The notes under the pieces were generated by a model, which was not told the origin of the DNA, did no database searches, and saw nothing but the letters and a program-made list of their open reading frames with translations. Below are positions 1 through 8,579 of a stretch of DNA of 64,000 nucleotides, one piece after another; the stretch's first letter is position 1, and the number at the start of each line of letters is the position of its first letter. This DNA comes from Leisingera sp. ANG59. GTDB lineage: Bacteria; Pseudomonadota; Alphaproteobacteria; Rhodobacterales; Rhodobacteraceae. The DNA lies in contig NZ_WLCM01000009.1 in the NCBI RefSeq assembly GCF_013317235.1, forward strand, positions 100,524 through 164,523, given 5' to 3'. Both the position numbers and the translations under genes were made by a program.

Positions 1-22
1 AGGCAGGCAGGGAGGAATGCGC

Positions 23-943
23 GTGGACTGGCAGGGTGAAATTGAAGCGGCAGCAGAACGCATCCGCCCATATGTGCAACAGACTCCGGTGCTGCAGAGC
101 CGGGGGTTCGGGCTGGCGTATCCGCTGGAGCTGAAGCTGGAGCACATGCAGCACACCGGCAGCTTCAAGGCCCGCGGCGCCTTCAACACTCTGCTGAGCA
201 GAGAGGTGCCCGCAGCCGGTCTGGTTGCGGCCTCCGGCGGCAATCACGGGGCGGCCGTCGCCTATGCCGCGCATCAGCTGGGCCACAGGGCGAGGATCTA
301 TGTGCCGGAGATGGCCGGCCCCGCCAAGATTTTGCTGATCGAGCGCGCCGGGGCTGATCTGCAAGTGGTGCCCGGCGCCTATGCCAATGCGCTGGAAATG
401 GCGCAAGCGTATGAAGCCGAGACAGGTGCGATGCAGGTTCATGCCTATGATGCGCCGGCAACCGTGGCTGGCCAAGGCTCCTGTTTTGCCGAATGGCAGG
501 CACAGGGGCTGCAAGCCGATACCCTGCTGATTGCAGTGGGCGGCGGCGGGCTGATCAGCGGCGCGCTGGCCTGGTTTCAGGGCGCGCGGAAAATCGTTGC
601 GGTGGAGCCGGAAACCTCCTGCGCACTGAACGCCGCGCTTGCTGCCGGGCAACCGGCGGATGTCGAGGTCTCAGGTGTGGCAGCCAACGCGCTGGGGGCA
701 AAACGCATCGGCAATATCTGCTTTGAGCTTGCCACGGCGCAGGGTGTCACGTCCCTCACTGTGCCGGACAGCGCCATCACTCAGGCCCAGACCGCCTTGT
801 GGCGCGAACACCGGATCCTGGTGGAGCCGGCAGGCGCCACCGCGCTGGCAGCGCTGATGTGCGGCGCGTACCAGCCGGAGCCGGGTGAGCGTATCGCGGT
901 GCTGATCTGCGGCGGCAACATTGCCCCGGATCCGCTGGGATAA
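23..943 (+). CDS. Threonine/serine dehydratase (PLP fold-type II)
   Basis: Pyridoxal-phosphate enzyme of the threonine/serine dehydratase family, expected to deaminate L-threonine or L-serine to a 2-oxo acid plus ammonia. The PLP lysine lies in SFKARGA (about residue 49), the substrate loop is ASGGNHG (about 70-76) and the phosphate-binding glycine loop is GGGGLISG (about 173-180). At about 306 residues it lacks the C-terminal ACT regulatory domain of biosynthetic IlvA, so it resembles the short catabolic or racemase-like type. An ATG lies at 17, but GGGAGG at 10-15 would be only 1 base from it. The GTG at 23 has a 7-base spacing and gives the usual (M)DWQ.EIEAAA start, so I prefer it. A GntR gene follows after 38 bases on the same strand, probably co-transcribed. 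Serine racemase activity cannot be excluded. Confidence 0.85.
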   Translation: MDWQGEIEAAAERIRPYVQQTPVLQSRGFGLAYPLELKLEHMQHTGSFKARGAFNTLLSREVPAAGLVAASGGNHGAAVAYAAHQLGHRARIYVPEMAGPAKILLIERAGADLQVVPGAYANALEMAQAYEAETGAMQVHAYDAPATVAGQGSCFAEWQAQGLQADTLLIAVGGGGLISGALAWFQGARKIVAVEPETSCALNAALAAGQPADVEVSGVAANALGAKRIGNICFELATAQGVTSLTVPDSAITQAQTALWREHRILVEPAGATALAALMCGAYQPEPGERIAVLICGGNIAPDPLG

Positions 944-981
944 CCCTTGCAGCAATCCGCCGGCAGCCCTATCGGAATAGC

Positions 982-1581
982 ATGTCCGCAACCATCGCCG
1001 ATACGATCTATCAAGCGTTAAGCGAGCGCATCATCACCGGCAGCCTGCCTGCGGGTGAAAAGCTGCGCCAGGACCATATCGCGCGGGAATTCGAAGCCAG
1101 CCATGTGCCCGTGCGCGAGGCGCTGTTGCGGCTGGAGGCGCACGGGCTGGCGGTATCCGAACCCCGCCGCGGCACAAGGGTCAGCGCCCTGAACCCCGCC
1201 GAGATCCGTGAAGTGATTGAGATGCGGGTCTCGCTTGAAGTGCTGGCCCTGACCCACGCCTTTCCGCGGCTGACCCAAGAGGATATCGAAGCCGCTGATA
1301 CTGCCCGCCTGGCCTGCGACGCAGCCGGGGACATGGCCAGCTGGGAGCGGCTGAACCGTGCCTTTCACCGCGTGATCCTGGCGCCGTGCGCGATGCCGCG
1401 GCTGCTGGCGGCGATCGACGATCTGCATATCGCCGCCGCCCGGCATCTGTTTGCCAACTGGCAGCACCAATGGAACCGCCGCGTGGATGCGGACCATGCC
1501 GCCATCGTTCAGGCAATGGCCCGGCGCGATGCCGCCGGAGCCTGCGAGATTCTGCGCCGCCACCTGCGCCGGGTGCGCTGA
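982..1581 (+). CDS. GntR-family transcriptional regulator (FCD/FadR subfamily)
   Basis: DNA-binding regulator of 199 residues. The N-terminal winged helix (about 1-70) shows the GntR pattern, with IITGSLPAGEKL and the recognition-helix stretch VPVREALLRLEAHGL. The C-terminal part (about 75-199) is an all-helical FCD ligand domain; its histidines in FHRVIL, AARHLF and DHAAIV match the metal/ligand-binding histidines of this family. It lies 38 bases downstream of the dehydratase gene, which suggests that it controls that gene or its substrate pathway. The effector is unknown. It is distinct from the second FCD regulator at 20649-21374. Confidence 0.85.
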   Translation: MSATIADTIYQALSERIITGSLPAGEKLRQDHIAREFEASHVPVREALLRLEAHGLAVSEPRRGTRVSALNPAEIREVIEMRVSLEVLALTHAFPRLTQEDIEAADTARLACDAAGDMASWERLNRAFHRVILAPCAMPRLLAAIDDLHIAAARHLFANWQHQWNRRVDADHAAIVQAMARRDAAGACEILRRHLRRVR

Positions 1582-1701
1582 CGGCCCCAGGCAGCGGGCA
1601 AAACGCCGTCAGGCGCGGCATTTTGGACGCAATCCGGACATGACCTGCGGGCGGTTTGCCGGTATGAAGCTGCGAATCTAACCGATGCCGGAGGAACACC
1701 C

Positions 1702-2529
1702 ATGTCCAACGCCCAGCTGGAAGCAGCAATCGAAGCCGCCTGGGAGGCGCGCGACACCATCACCCCCGCCACCACCGGCGAGCAGCGTGAAGCCATCGAA
1801 GACACCCTGAACGCGCTCGACTCCGGTCAGCTGCGGGTGGCCGAGAAGCTGGAGAACGGCGACTGGCATGTGAACCAGTGGGCCAAGAAAGCGGTGCTGC
1901 TGGGCTTCCGCATCAAGGACATGGAAATCCACGAAGGCGGCCCGCAGGCCGGCGGCTGGTGGGACAAGGTCGACAGCAAGTTTGCCGGCTGGGGCGAGGC
2001 TGATTGGAAATCCGCAGGCTTCCGCGCGGTTCCGAACTGCGTCGTCCGCAAGTCTGCCTATATCGCGCCGGGCGCGGTGCTGATGCCCTCCTTTGTGAAC
2101 CTCGGCGCCTATGTCGACGAAGGCACCATGGTCGACACCTGGGCCACCGTCGGCTCCTGCGCCCAGATCGGCAAGAACGTGCACCTGTCCGGCGGCGTCG
2201 GCATCGGCGGCGTGCTGGAACCGATGCAGGCCGGCCCCACCATCATCGAGGACAACTGCTTCATCGGCGCCCGTTCCGAGGTGGTCGAAGGCTGCATCGT
2301 GCGCGAAGGCTCTGTCCTGGGCATGGGTGTCTTCATCGGCAAGTCCACCAAGATCGTCGACCGCGAAACCGGCGAAGTGATGTACGGCGAAGTGCCGCCC
2401 TACTCGGTTGTTGTGGCAGGCTCGATGCCGTCGAAGAACAACATCAGCCTCTACTGCGCGGTGATCGTGAAGCGGGTGGACGAAAAGACCCGCTCCAAGA
2501 CCGGCATCAACGAGCTGCTGCGCGACTGA
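1702..2529 (+). CDS. dapD: 2,3,4,5-tetrahydropyridine-2,6-dicarboxylate N-succinyltransferase
   Basis: Transfers succinyl from succinyl-CoA to tetrahydrodipicolinate in the succinylase branch of diaminopimelate/lysine synthesis; cytoplasmic, normally a trimer. The 275-residue length is standard for DapD. The N-terminal helical domain is followed by a left-handed beta-helix of hexapeptide repeats from about residue 110 (for example [20 protein letters not shown] and [15 protein letters not shown]), and the conserved ARSEVVEG follows. An AGGAGG-like site (GGAGGAA) stands 6 bases before the ATG at 1702. It is transcribed alone and ends in a strong terminator. The next pathway enzyme, DapE, is encoded 4 kb away at 6392-7537. 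Confidence 0.97.
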   Translation: MSNAQLEAAIEAAWEARDTITPATTGEQREAIEDTLNALDSGQLRVAEKLENGDWHVNQWAKKAVLLGFRIKDMEIHEGGPQAGGWWDKVDSKFAGWGEADWKSAGFRAVPNCVVRKSAYIAPGAVLMPSFVNLGAYVDEGTMVDTWATVGSCAQIGKNVHLSGGVGIGGVLEPMQAGPTIIEDNCFIGARSEVVEGCIVREGSVLGMGVFIGKSTKIVDRETGEVMYGEVPPYSVVVAGSMPSKNNISLYCAVIVKRVDEKTRSKTGINELLRD

Positions 2530-2554
2530 TCCGCACGGCAACACCAGCCCATTG

Positions 2555-2580
2555 AACGCGCCCTGCACGGGCGCGTTTTT
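2555..2580 (+). terminator. Rho-independent terminator of dapD
   Basis: A perfect 9-bp stem (AACGCGCCC at 2555-2563 with GGGCGCGTT at 2569-2577) and a 5-base loop run into TTTTTTTGTT, 25 bases after the dapD stop. Confidence 0.9.
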
Positions 2581-2668
2581 TGTTGGGCTGCTGCCTCTCC
2601 TGAGTAAAACCCTTGCCGCAAAATAAACATGGCGCTAATGGTATTATATCTACACATAAGAGAGTCAG

Positions 2669-4036
2669 ATGCAGACCATATTTGCCCAGCGCGCCCGCCT
2701 GCCCCAGGGTTGGGTTGAGAACCTCCGGCTAACGGTTGTTAACGGCCGGATTTCTTCCATCGAAACCGGGACCGGACCAAAGCCTGAGGACGCACGGGTG
2801 GACGTGCTGCTGCCGTCGCTGGGCAACCTGCACTCCCACAGCTTCCAGCGCGCCATGGCCGGTATGACCGAGTACCGCGCCGCCGGGAAGGACAGCTTCT
2901 GGACCTGGCGCGAGCTGATGTACCGCTTCATGGACCGCATCACGCCTGAGCAGTACGAGGCCATAGCCGCGCTGGTGTTCATGGAGATGCTGGAAGCCGG
3001 TTATGCCTCGGTGGGAGAGTTCCACTATGTCCACCACCAGCCGGGCGGCGCGCACTTTGTCTCTGTGACGGAACTCAGCGAACGCGTGTTTGCCGCGGCC
3101 AGCCAGACCGGCATCGGTCTCACCCATCTGCCGGTGCTGTACACTTATGGCGGGGCTGGAAAACAGGCTCTGAATGGGGGGCAACAGCGGTTTGGCAATT
3201 CGGTTGCGGAATTCTCAGACCTCGTCACCCGCGCCCGGGACATTGCCGCACGGGACTTGCCCGAAGATGCAAGCGTCGGCATCGCGCCGCATTCGCTGCG
3301 CGCCACCTGCCCCGAGGATCTGGCGGAAGTGCTGAGGATCCAGGACCGGCTGCCGGTGCATATCCATATCGCCGAACAGCCCAAGGAAGTGGCGGATATC
3401 AGCGATTGGCTGGGTGCGCGGCCTGTTGAATGGCTGCTGGATAACACGCCAGTGGATGGCAACTGGTGCCTGATTCACGCCACCCATATGACCGGCTCCG
3501 AAACCATCGGCATGGCCCGCTCCGGCGCAGTCGCCGGCCTCTGCCCGGTCACCGAGGCCAATCTGGGCGACGGGCCGTTCAACGGCGTGGAATACCTGGC
3601 GCATGACGGGGCATTTGGGGTTGGTTCAGACTCTAACGTGCGGATATCGCTGCCGGAGGAGCTGAGGACGCTGGAGTATTCCCAGCGCCTGCGGGATCTG
3701 GCGCGCAATGTGCTGGTGCCGGGTGAGGGCTCGGTGGGCGAGACGTTGTACTTGGGCGCGGCAAAAGGCGGCGCTCAGGCGCTCGGCCGCGATGCGGGGC
3801 GGATTGAGGAAGGCGCGCTGGCGGATCTCGTGGCAATTGACAGCGGCGTGCCCGCACTTTGCGCGTTGAAACCAGAACAACTGCTGGACGGCCTCTGCTT
3901 TGCGGCAGGCAATAACACAGTCACGGATGTCTGGAGCGCCGGCCGCCATGTGGTCCACCAGGGCCGCCATGTCGCACGGGACAGCGTGGTTGCAGGCTAC
4001 AAGATGGCAATCAAGGAACTGCTGAACAGTCTCTAA
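2669..4036 (+). CDS. hutF: Formimidoylglutamate deiminase
   Basis: Amidohydrolase-superfamily enzyme that converts N-formimino-L-glutamate to N-formyl-L-glutamate and ammonia in the five-step histidine degradation route. Length of 455 residues matches HutF. Metal-binding motifs are visible: LHSHSFQRAM (His55 and His57), HIHIAEQPKEV, LIHATHMT and the catalytic-Asp motif GVGSDSN. Start ATG at 2669 follows an AGAGAG site. The 3' end overlaps the convergent hutD gene by 4 bases. hutU, hutH, hutI and hutG are not in the window. Confidence 0.95.
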   Translation: MQTIFAQRARLPQGWVENLRLTVVNGRISSIETGTGPKPEDARVDVLLPSLGNLHSHSFQRAMAGMTEYRAAGKDSFWTWRELMYRFMDRITPEQYEAIAALVFMEMLEAGYASVGEFHYVHHQPGGAHFVSVTELSERVFAAASQTGIGLTHLPVLYTYGGAGKQALNGGQQRFGNSVAEFSDLVTRARDIAARDLPEDASVGIAPHSLRATCPEDLAEVLRIQDRLPVHIHIAEQPKEVADISDWLGARPVEWLLDNTPVDGNWCLIHATHMTGSETIGMARSGAVAGLCPVTEANLGDGPFNGVEYLAHDGAFGVGSDSNVRISLPEELRTLEYSQRLRDLARNVLVPGEGSVGETLYLGAAKGGAQALGRDAGRIEEGALADLVAIDSGVPALCALKPEQLLDGLCFAAGNNTVTDVWSAGRHVVHQGRHVARDSVVAGYKMAIKELLNSL

Positions 4037-4566
4037 ACAGGCAATATCCGCACTTGGACAACAGTGCCGCCGCCGGAGACCACCGCGGCGGCGGCGCCTT
4101 GTGTCACAACCCCTTCGCCGGGACCGAGACGGCCTGTGCCAGCCGCCTCCAAGCCGCCTGAGACCACAAACAGCACGCGCAGCCCTTCGGCCTCCGGCAC
4201 CGGGCCATCGGCAAGAATACCGGGGTCTGCCGTCACCCATGCCGGATCATAGATCACATTGAAGGCCTTGCAGGGCCCATCGCGCAACTGGCAGTCCAGC
4301 GCAACCCCGCCATCGAAACACAGCGGATCAAGCGGCCGGGCCTCCAGCCGTACGGATTCATTCGACAGGGTGTGCCCAGCCCCTTCGACGATGCAATGAA
4401 TACGGGCGAGGCCTGGGAATGCGGAAAACGGGCCGTTCCGGGTGATGTCCGCCAGGCTCAGGCGCCAAGCCAGATTTCCATCCTCAGCATGCGACGCCAG
4501 TTCCCGGGTCACGCCGCCGCCGTTCTTCCACGGCAGGGGCTGAGCAGTCAGGGCGGAGAAGCGCAT
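4033..4566 (-). CDS. hutD: HutD/Ves family cupin-like protein
   Basis: Protein of 177 residues with the HutD/Ves signature at its start (PLPWKNGGGVTRELA), then a double-stranded beta-helix fold of the cupin type with WRLSLADI, FSAFPGL and FNVIYDP. HutD is linked to histidine utilisation in other bacteria and is thought to tune the pathway, but its biochemical role is not established. It converges on hutF with a 4-base overlap, which supports the assignment. The start ATG at 4566 follows AAGGATC. Confidence 0.85.
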   Translation of the reverse strand: MRFSALTAQPLPWKNGGGVTRELASHAEDGNLAWRLSLADITRNGPFSAFPGLARIHCIVEGAGHTLSNESVRLEARPLDPLCFDGGVALDCQLRDGPCKAFNVIYDPAWVTADPGILADGPVPEAEGLRVLFVVSGGLEAAGTGRLGPGEGVVTQGAAAAVVSGGGTVVQVRILPV

Positions 4567-4711
4567 TGCAGGATCCTTGCAGCTGGTCGTTCAACCCAGG
4601 CATAAATCCCAGATGCCTTGAACTGCAAGGCTTCCGTTTCCCGCTCATCCGGCCCGCACTGGCCGCGCTATTTGATTGACCATCCCCCTGCCCCGGCGCT
4701 ATGGCGGCGTC

Positions 4712-5059
4712 ATGGAAAAGAAGAAACCCTCCCGCCAGCAAGTTTATACCCTGCTTGTCCAGATCGGCCGCAAGGATGGAGACGGCCTGCCCGATGGCGC
4801 CACCGGTGCTGCGCTGATGATCTATGCCTCTGGCATTGATGAAGCTGAGGCGGTGCGGGAAACCGTGGCGATCCTTAAACAGGCAGACACGGCTCCGCTG
4901 GACGTGACCGGATACGGCACGCTGGAAGAGCGCGAGGCAGAAGGCCATGAGATCGGCGACGAGGAACGCGCCCTGATGCAGCGGGCGCTGGAGGAAAACG
5001 CGGTGATCGTTGCCCAGATGACCCCGTTCTTCGACGGCGAAGTACCGGTTTTCCATTAA
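4712..5059 (+). CDS. Conserved hypothetical protein, 115 aa
   Basis: A small acidic soluble protein I do not recognise by function. It contains a predicted alpha/beta part (QVYTLLVQIGRKDGDGLPDGATGAALMIYASG) followed by charged helices rich in Glu, and ends in FFDGEVPVFH. No signal peptide or membrane segment. The reading frame is open from 4676, but the Met at 4712 (MEKKKPSRQ) is the more natural start. It converges on the channel-like gene at 5069 with only 9 bases between them. Codon use resembles its neighbours, so I take it as real. Confidence 0.65.
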   Translation: MEKKKPSRQQVYTLLVQIGRKDGDGLPDGATGAALMIYASGIDEAEAVRETVAILKQADTAPLDVTGYGTLEEREAEGHEIGDEERALMQRALEENAVIVAQMTPFFDGEVPVFH

Positions 5060-5068
5060 CCGCAAGCG

Positions 5069-6190
5069 TCAGTTCTGGCTGCCGAACCATTTGCGGTAGA
5101 GGGCGTCATAGCTGCCGTCCTCCTGCATCGTCAGAAGCGCCTGATTCACATCCTCTACCAGCGGCGATCCGGCCGGGAAGACCAGCCCGTAATTTTCGCG
5201 CAGGAACGGCTGGCCGATGGTCTGGCCGTATTCATGCCCGCCCTGCTGCTCGTAGAACTTCAGCACCGGAGCGTCAAAGACCACTGCCTTGATCTCAGAG
5301 GCTTCAAACGCAGCAAGCATCCCCTCAAGGCCGTCAAAGCCGACAAAATCGATCTCGCGCCGGTCGAGAAAACCGGCAGCGGTGGAGCCGCCGATGGTGC
5401 CGACGGATCTGCCATAGAGATCGTTGACCGAGTTCACAGAGCCGCTGATTGCTTCGACCGTCATCACCGCGGTGATCTTGGCAACAAAGATCGAGACGAT
5501 GAACAGCGACGAGACAACCAGCACCACGCCGAACATGCGCCCGATCGGCGTGCGCGGCACCCGTTCCTCAAACCCGCCATTCACAACCAGGTTCAGCGCC
5601 CACCAAAAGGAGGGAAACCAGGCCTCCTTCAGGGGGCGGTCGAAATAGGGCTGGGCACGGCGTTCAAAGGTCCACATCATCATGCCGCCGCCGAACAGCA
5701 GCAGAAAGGCGATGCCGATGGCTGCGGCCAGATCCCAGGACAGCAGCGCCCGTAACAGGGACGGCTCGCGGATATCATCGGCCTGCACCATGATCTGCAG
5801 GCCGCTTTCGAAGATCGGATGGCTGAAGTCCATCTGGATCTCGCGGGAGGCCGTGATCGAGATGTTTGCCGCTGCCAGATCCGCGTCGCCATTGCGGACG
5901 CCGTCCAGCATCTCCGCAAAGCCGGAAGTGCGGTTGATGCGGTATTCCAGGTCCAGCCGCTCAGCCAGGATCTTGAACAGTTCCAGCGAGAACCCAGTGT
6001 CCTGTCCGTCTTCCTCCATGGAGAACGGCGGCCGGGTCACGGTGTTGACCGTCAGAACCTGCGCAGAGAGCAATTGCCCCCAAAGCACGAAAAGGGCAGC
6101 AGTAATCAGGCGGAAGTACAGCACGGAAACGCTCGGTTTGGCCTCTGACAGAGTTTCAACGTCCTTAGGCGGATCACCTTTTTCACGCAA
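5069..6190 (-). CDS. Prokaryotic ionotropic glutamate receptor-like channel protein
   Basis: A periplasmic amino-acid-binding domain split by a membrane pore module, the layout of bacterial GluR0. A signal anchor lies at about residues 24-44. Lobe 1 runs about 45-140 and carries the ligand-carboxylate arginine in [14 protein letters not shown] (Arg116). A membrane segment lies at about 150-172. The re-entrant pore region is about 188-217 ([18 protein letters not shown] then RTPIG), and a second membrane helix is about 218-243. Lobe 2 runs about 244-373, with the acidic ligand contact in VFDAPVL. The K+ channel filter TVGYG of GluR0 is replaced by VNGGF although the flanking residues align, so ion selectivity is unclear. 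It stands alone without transporter genes. Length of 373 fits the family. It could instead act as a membrane-tethered binding sensor. Confidence 0.75.
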   Translation of the reverse strand: MREKGDPPKDVETLSEAKPSVSVLYFRLITAALFVLWGQLLSAQVLTVNTVTRPPFSMEEDGQDTGFSLELFKILAERLDLEYRINRTSGFAEMLDGVRNGDADLAAANISITASREIQMDFSHPIFESGLQIMVQADDIREPSLLRALLSWDLAAAIGIAFLLLFGGGMMMWTFERRAQPYFDRPLKEAWFPSFWWALNLVVNGGFEERVPRTPIGRMFGVVLVVSSLFIVSIFVAKITAVMTVEAISGSVNSVNDLYGRSVGTIGGSTAAGFLDRREIDFVGFDGLEGMLAAFEASEIKAVVFDAPVLKFYEQQGGHEYGQTIGQPFLRENYGLVFPAGSPLVEDVNQALLTMQEDGSYDALYRKWFGSQN

Positions 6191-6391
6191 GCGCTTTGGC
6201 GGCTGGGGCGGAATTGCCGCTGGGACTGTGTCCGGCGGGCAGCCGAAACGGTTTTTTTGGATTGTCTGACGGCCTCCGCTTGCCTGGCGTTGCCCTTCAA
6301 GTTCTTTACAGTTTCAGTGTCTTTGCTGTGAATTGCGCTGCGCCGCAATCCGGGCTAGGCCTGTGCCACCCGGAACCTGAGGAGCCCGTCA

Positions 6392-7537
6392 ATGCCGCAA
6401 ACCGATCCCGCCCGCCTGACCGCCGATCTGATCCGCTGCCCGTCGGTCACGCCGGAGGAGGGCGGCGCATTGGTTCTGCTGGAGACGCTGCTAACAGAGG
6501 CCGGGTTCACTTGCATCCGCACTGATCGCGGTGAGGTCAGCAACCTGTTTGCCCGCTGGGGGGCCAAGGGCCACGCCAAAACCTTCGGATTCAACGGCCA
6601 CACCGACGTGGTGCCGCTAGGGGACGAAGCGGCCTGGACCATGCCACCTTTTGCTGCGGAGGAAAAGGACGGCTTCATGTACGGGCGCGGCGCCACCGAC
6701 ATGAAATCAGGAGTTGCGGCCTTTGCTGCCGCTGCCGTGGATTTTGTGCAGGACACCCCGCCGGACGGCGCCATCATTCTGACCATTACCGGCGACGAGG
6801 AAGGCGACGCGGTGGACGGCACAACTGCGCTGCTGGATCACATGGAGCGTGAGGGAGAACAGATGTCGGTCTGCCTGGTGGGCGAGCCGACCTGCCCCAA
6901 TGAGATGGGCGATATGATCAAGATCGGCCGCCGCGGCTCGATGACAGCCTGGTTCACGGTGACCGGCGTGCAGGGGCATTCGGCCTACCCGCATCGTGCC
7001 AATAACCCGCTGAATGCAATGGCGCGGCTGATGGACAGGCTGGCTAGCCATGAGCTGGACCGGGGCACCGAGCATTTCGACGCCTCCACCCTCGCCGTGG
7101 TCACCATAGACACCGGCAACACCGCCACCAACGTGATCCCGGCGCAGGCAACCTCTGCCGTCAACATCCGCTTCAACGACGCCCATTCCGGCGCCAGCCT
7201 GACGGATTGGCTGCAGGGCGAGGCGGACAAGGTGGCGTCGGAATTCGGCGCCGAAATCAGCATGAAGGTGAAAATCTCCGGCGAGAGCTTCATCACCCCG
7301 CCGGGGCCGCTGTCTGATCTGGTTTCAAAAGCGGTCGAAGCGGAAACCGGCCGCAAGCCGGAGCTGTCGACAACGGGCGGTACATCGGATGCGCGTTTCG
7401 TGAAAAACCACTGCCCGGTGGTGGAGTTCGGCCTGGTTGGCAAGTCGATGCATCAGGTGGACGAACGGGTCGAGGTCGCTCAGATACACCAGCTGAAAGC
7501 CATCTATTCCCGCATCCTGCAGGACTATTTCGTATGA
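6392..7537 (+). CDS. dapE: Succinyl-diaminopimelate desuccinylase
   Basis: M20 metallopeptidase-family enzyme that hydrolyses N-succinyl-LL-diaminopimelate to LL-diaminopimelate and succinate in lysine and cell-wall precursor synthesis. Length of 381 residues is typical. Zinc ligands and catalytic residues are visible in [13 protein letters not shown] (His70), RGATDMKSG (Asp103) and [12 protein letters not shown] (Glu136/Glu137), with the C-terminal [11 protein letters not shown]. The stop codon overlaps the start of the next gene by 4 bases, so dapE, the acetyltransferase and the glycosyltransferase form one transcription unit. RBS GAGGAG lies about 10 bases before the ATG. Confidence 0.96.
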   Translation: MPQTDPARLTADLIRCPSVTPEEGGALVLLETLLTEAGFTCIRTDRGEVSNLFARWGAKGHAKTFGFNGHTDVVPLGDEAAWTMPPFAAEEKDGFMYGRGATDMKSGVAAFAAAAVDFVQDTPPDGAIILTITGDEEGDAVDGTTALLDHMEREGEQMSVCLVGEPTCPNEMGDMIKIGRRGSMTAWFTVTGVQGHSAYPHRANNPLNAMARLMDRLASHELDRGTEHFDASTLAVVTIDTGNTATNVIPAQATSAVNIRFNDAHSGASLTDWLQGEADKVASEFGAEISMKVKISGESFITPPGPLSDLVSKAVEAETGRKPELSTTGGTSDARFVKNHCPVVEFGLVGKSMHQVDERVEVAQIHQLKAIYSRILQDYFV

Positions 7538-7959
7538 GCCTGAACATTTCGGTCACCGAGGATCTAGAGACATGCTTTGCCTTGCGCCACCAAGTGTTCG
7601 TGGAGGAACAAGGTGTGCCGGTGGAGGAGGAGCAGGACGACTTGGACGCCTCTGCCACCCATCTTCTGGCGCTGCAGGACGGTGCCCCGGTTGGGACGGC
7701 GCGGATTGTGTTCAATGGCAACACGGCCAAGATCGGCCGGGTTGGCGTGCTGGCCTCTACCCGCGGCACCGGGCTTGGCGCCAAATTGATTGAGGCTGCA
7801 GTGGATGCCGCCCGAGCACGTCCTGGCGTAACGAAGGCCATGCTTGGCGCGCAGATCCATGCGCTCGGGTTCTATGAAAAGCTTGGCTTCATGGCCTTTG
7901 GCCCGGTCTATGACGATGCCGGTATCGATCACCGGGACATGGTGCGCGATTTCACGTGA
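7534..7959 (+). CDS. GNAT family N-acetyltransferase
   Basis: Acetyl-CoA-dependent acetyltransferase of 141 residues. The N-terminus ([16 protein letters not shown]) is of the ElaA/YjcF-like type. The acetyl-CoA pyrophosphate motif is [18 protein letters not shown] (about 69-86), and the C-terminus carries [10 protein letters not shown], typical of GNAT strand 5 and helix 4. The acceptor is unknown. Overlapping ATGA junctions with dapE upstream and with the glycosyltransferase downstream suggest translational coupling. Confidence 0.85.
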   Translation: MSLNISVTEDLETCFALRHQVFVEEQGVPVEEEQDDLDASATHLLALQDGAPVGTARIVFNGNTAKIGRVGVLASTRGTGLGAKLIEAAVDAARARPGVTKAMLGAQIHALGFYEKLGFMAFGPVYDDAGIDHRDMVRDFT

Positions 7960-8528
7960 AACGCTCCCTGATCATCATGGTCAAGGAACCGTGCCCCGGG
8001 CGGGTCAAGACCCGGCTGGGCCGGGATATTGGCGTGATCCCGGCTACCTGGTGGTTCCGCCATCAGTCCGCCCGGCTGATCCGGCGCCTGCGCGACCCGC
8101 GCTGGCAGATTGTGCTGGCGGTGGCACCGGACCGGGCAGTTTCGTCCAAGGTTTGGCCAGCCGACTTGCCCCGCCTGCCGCAGGGAGGGGGCGATTTGGG
8201 GCAGCGCATGAAACGGATGCTTCAATCCGTGACCGGTCAAGTCTGCCTCATCGGCGCCGACATCCCCGGCATCACCCGGCCCCATATCACCTGCGCCTTT
8301 GCAGCTCTTGGCGATCACGATGCGGTATTCGGGCCGGCAGCGGACGGCGGCTATTGGCTGGTCGGCGCCAAACATCCCTCCCGCCTGCCGCAAGACATGT
8401 TCGAGTACGTCCGCTGGTCCACTGAACACGCCCTTGCCGACACGCTGCAAACCCTGCCCGGCTGGCGCATAGCGCTGACCGATACTCTGCAGGATGTCGA
8501 CACCGTGGCGGACCTGCCGCGGCGCTAG
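7956..8528 (+). CDS. DUF2064/TIGR04282-type glycosyltransferase
   Basis: A protein of 190 residues with the nucleotide-binding start MVKEPCPGRVKTRL, the middle motif LIGADIPGI and the metal/sugar motif FGPAADGGYWLVG. These are hallmarks of the DUF2064 family of GT-A-like glycosyltransferases, some of which are named for arsenosugar synthesis. No arsM or radical-SAM partner is nearby, so the arsenosugar role is not supported here. It is the third gene of the dapE unit. Confidence 0.8.
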   Translation: MKRSLIIMVKEPCPGRVKTRLGRDIGVIPATWWFRHQSARLIRRLRDPRWQIVLAVAPDRAVSSKVWPADLPRLPQGGGDLGQRMKRMLQSVTGQVCLIGADIPGITRPHITCAFAALGDHDAVFGPAADGGYWLVGAKHPSRLPQDMFEYVRWSTEHALADTLQTLPGWRIALTDTLQDVDTVADLPRR

Positions 8529-8579
8529 CGCTTCGCTTTTCACCATGACGCCGCCCCCGCGCCATGCTACGCGGGAAGT

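Noticed and set aside
1678..2568. 296-codon minus-strand frame opposite dapD
   Set aside because: A mirror frame produced by high GC content and the repeat pattern of dapD; dapD has a ribosome site and full family match.
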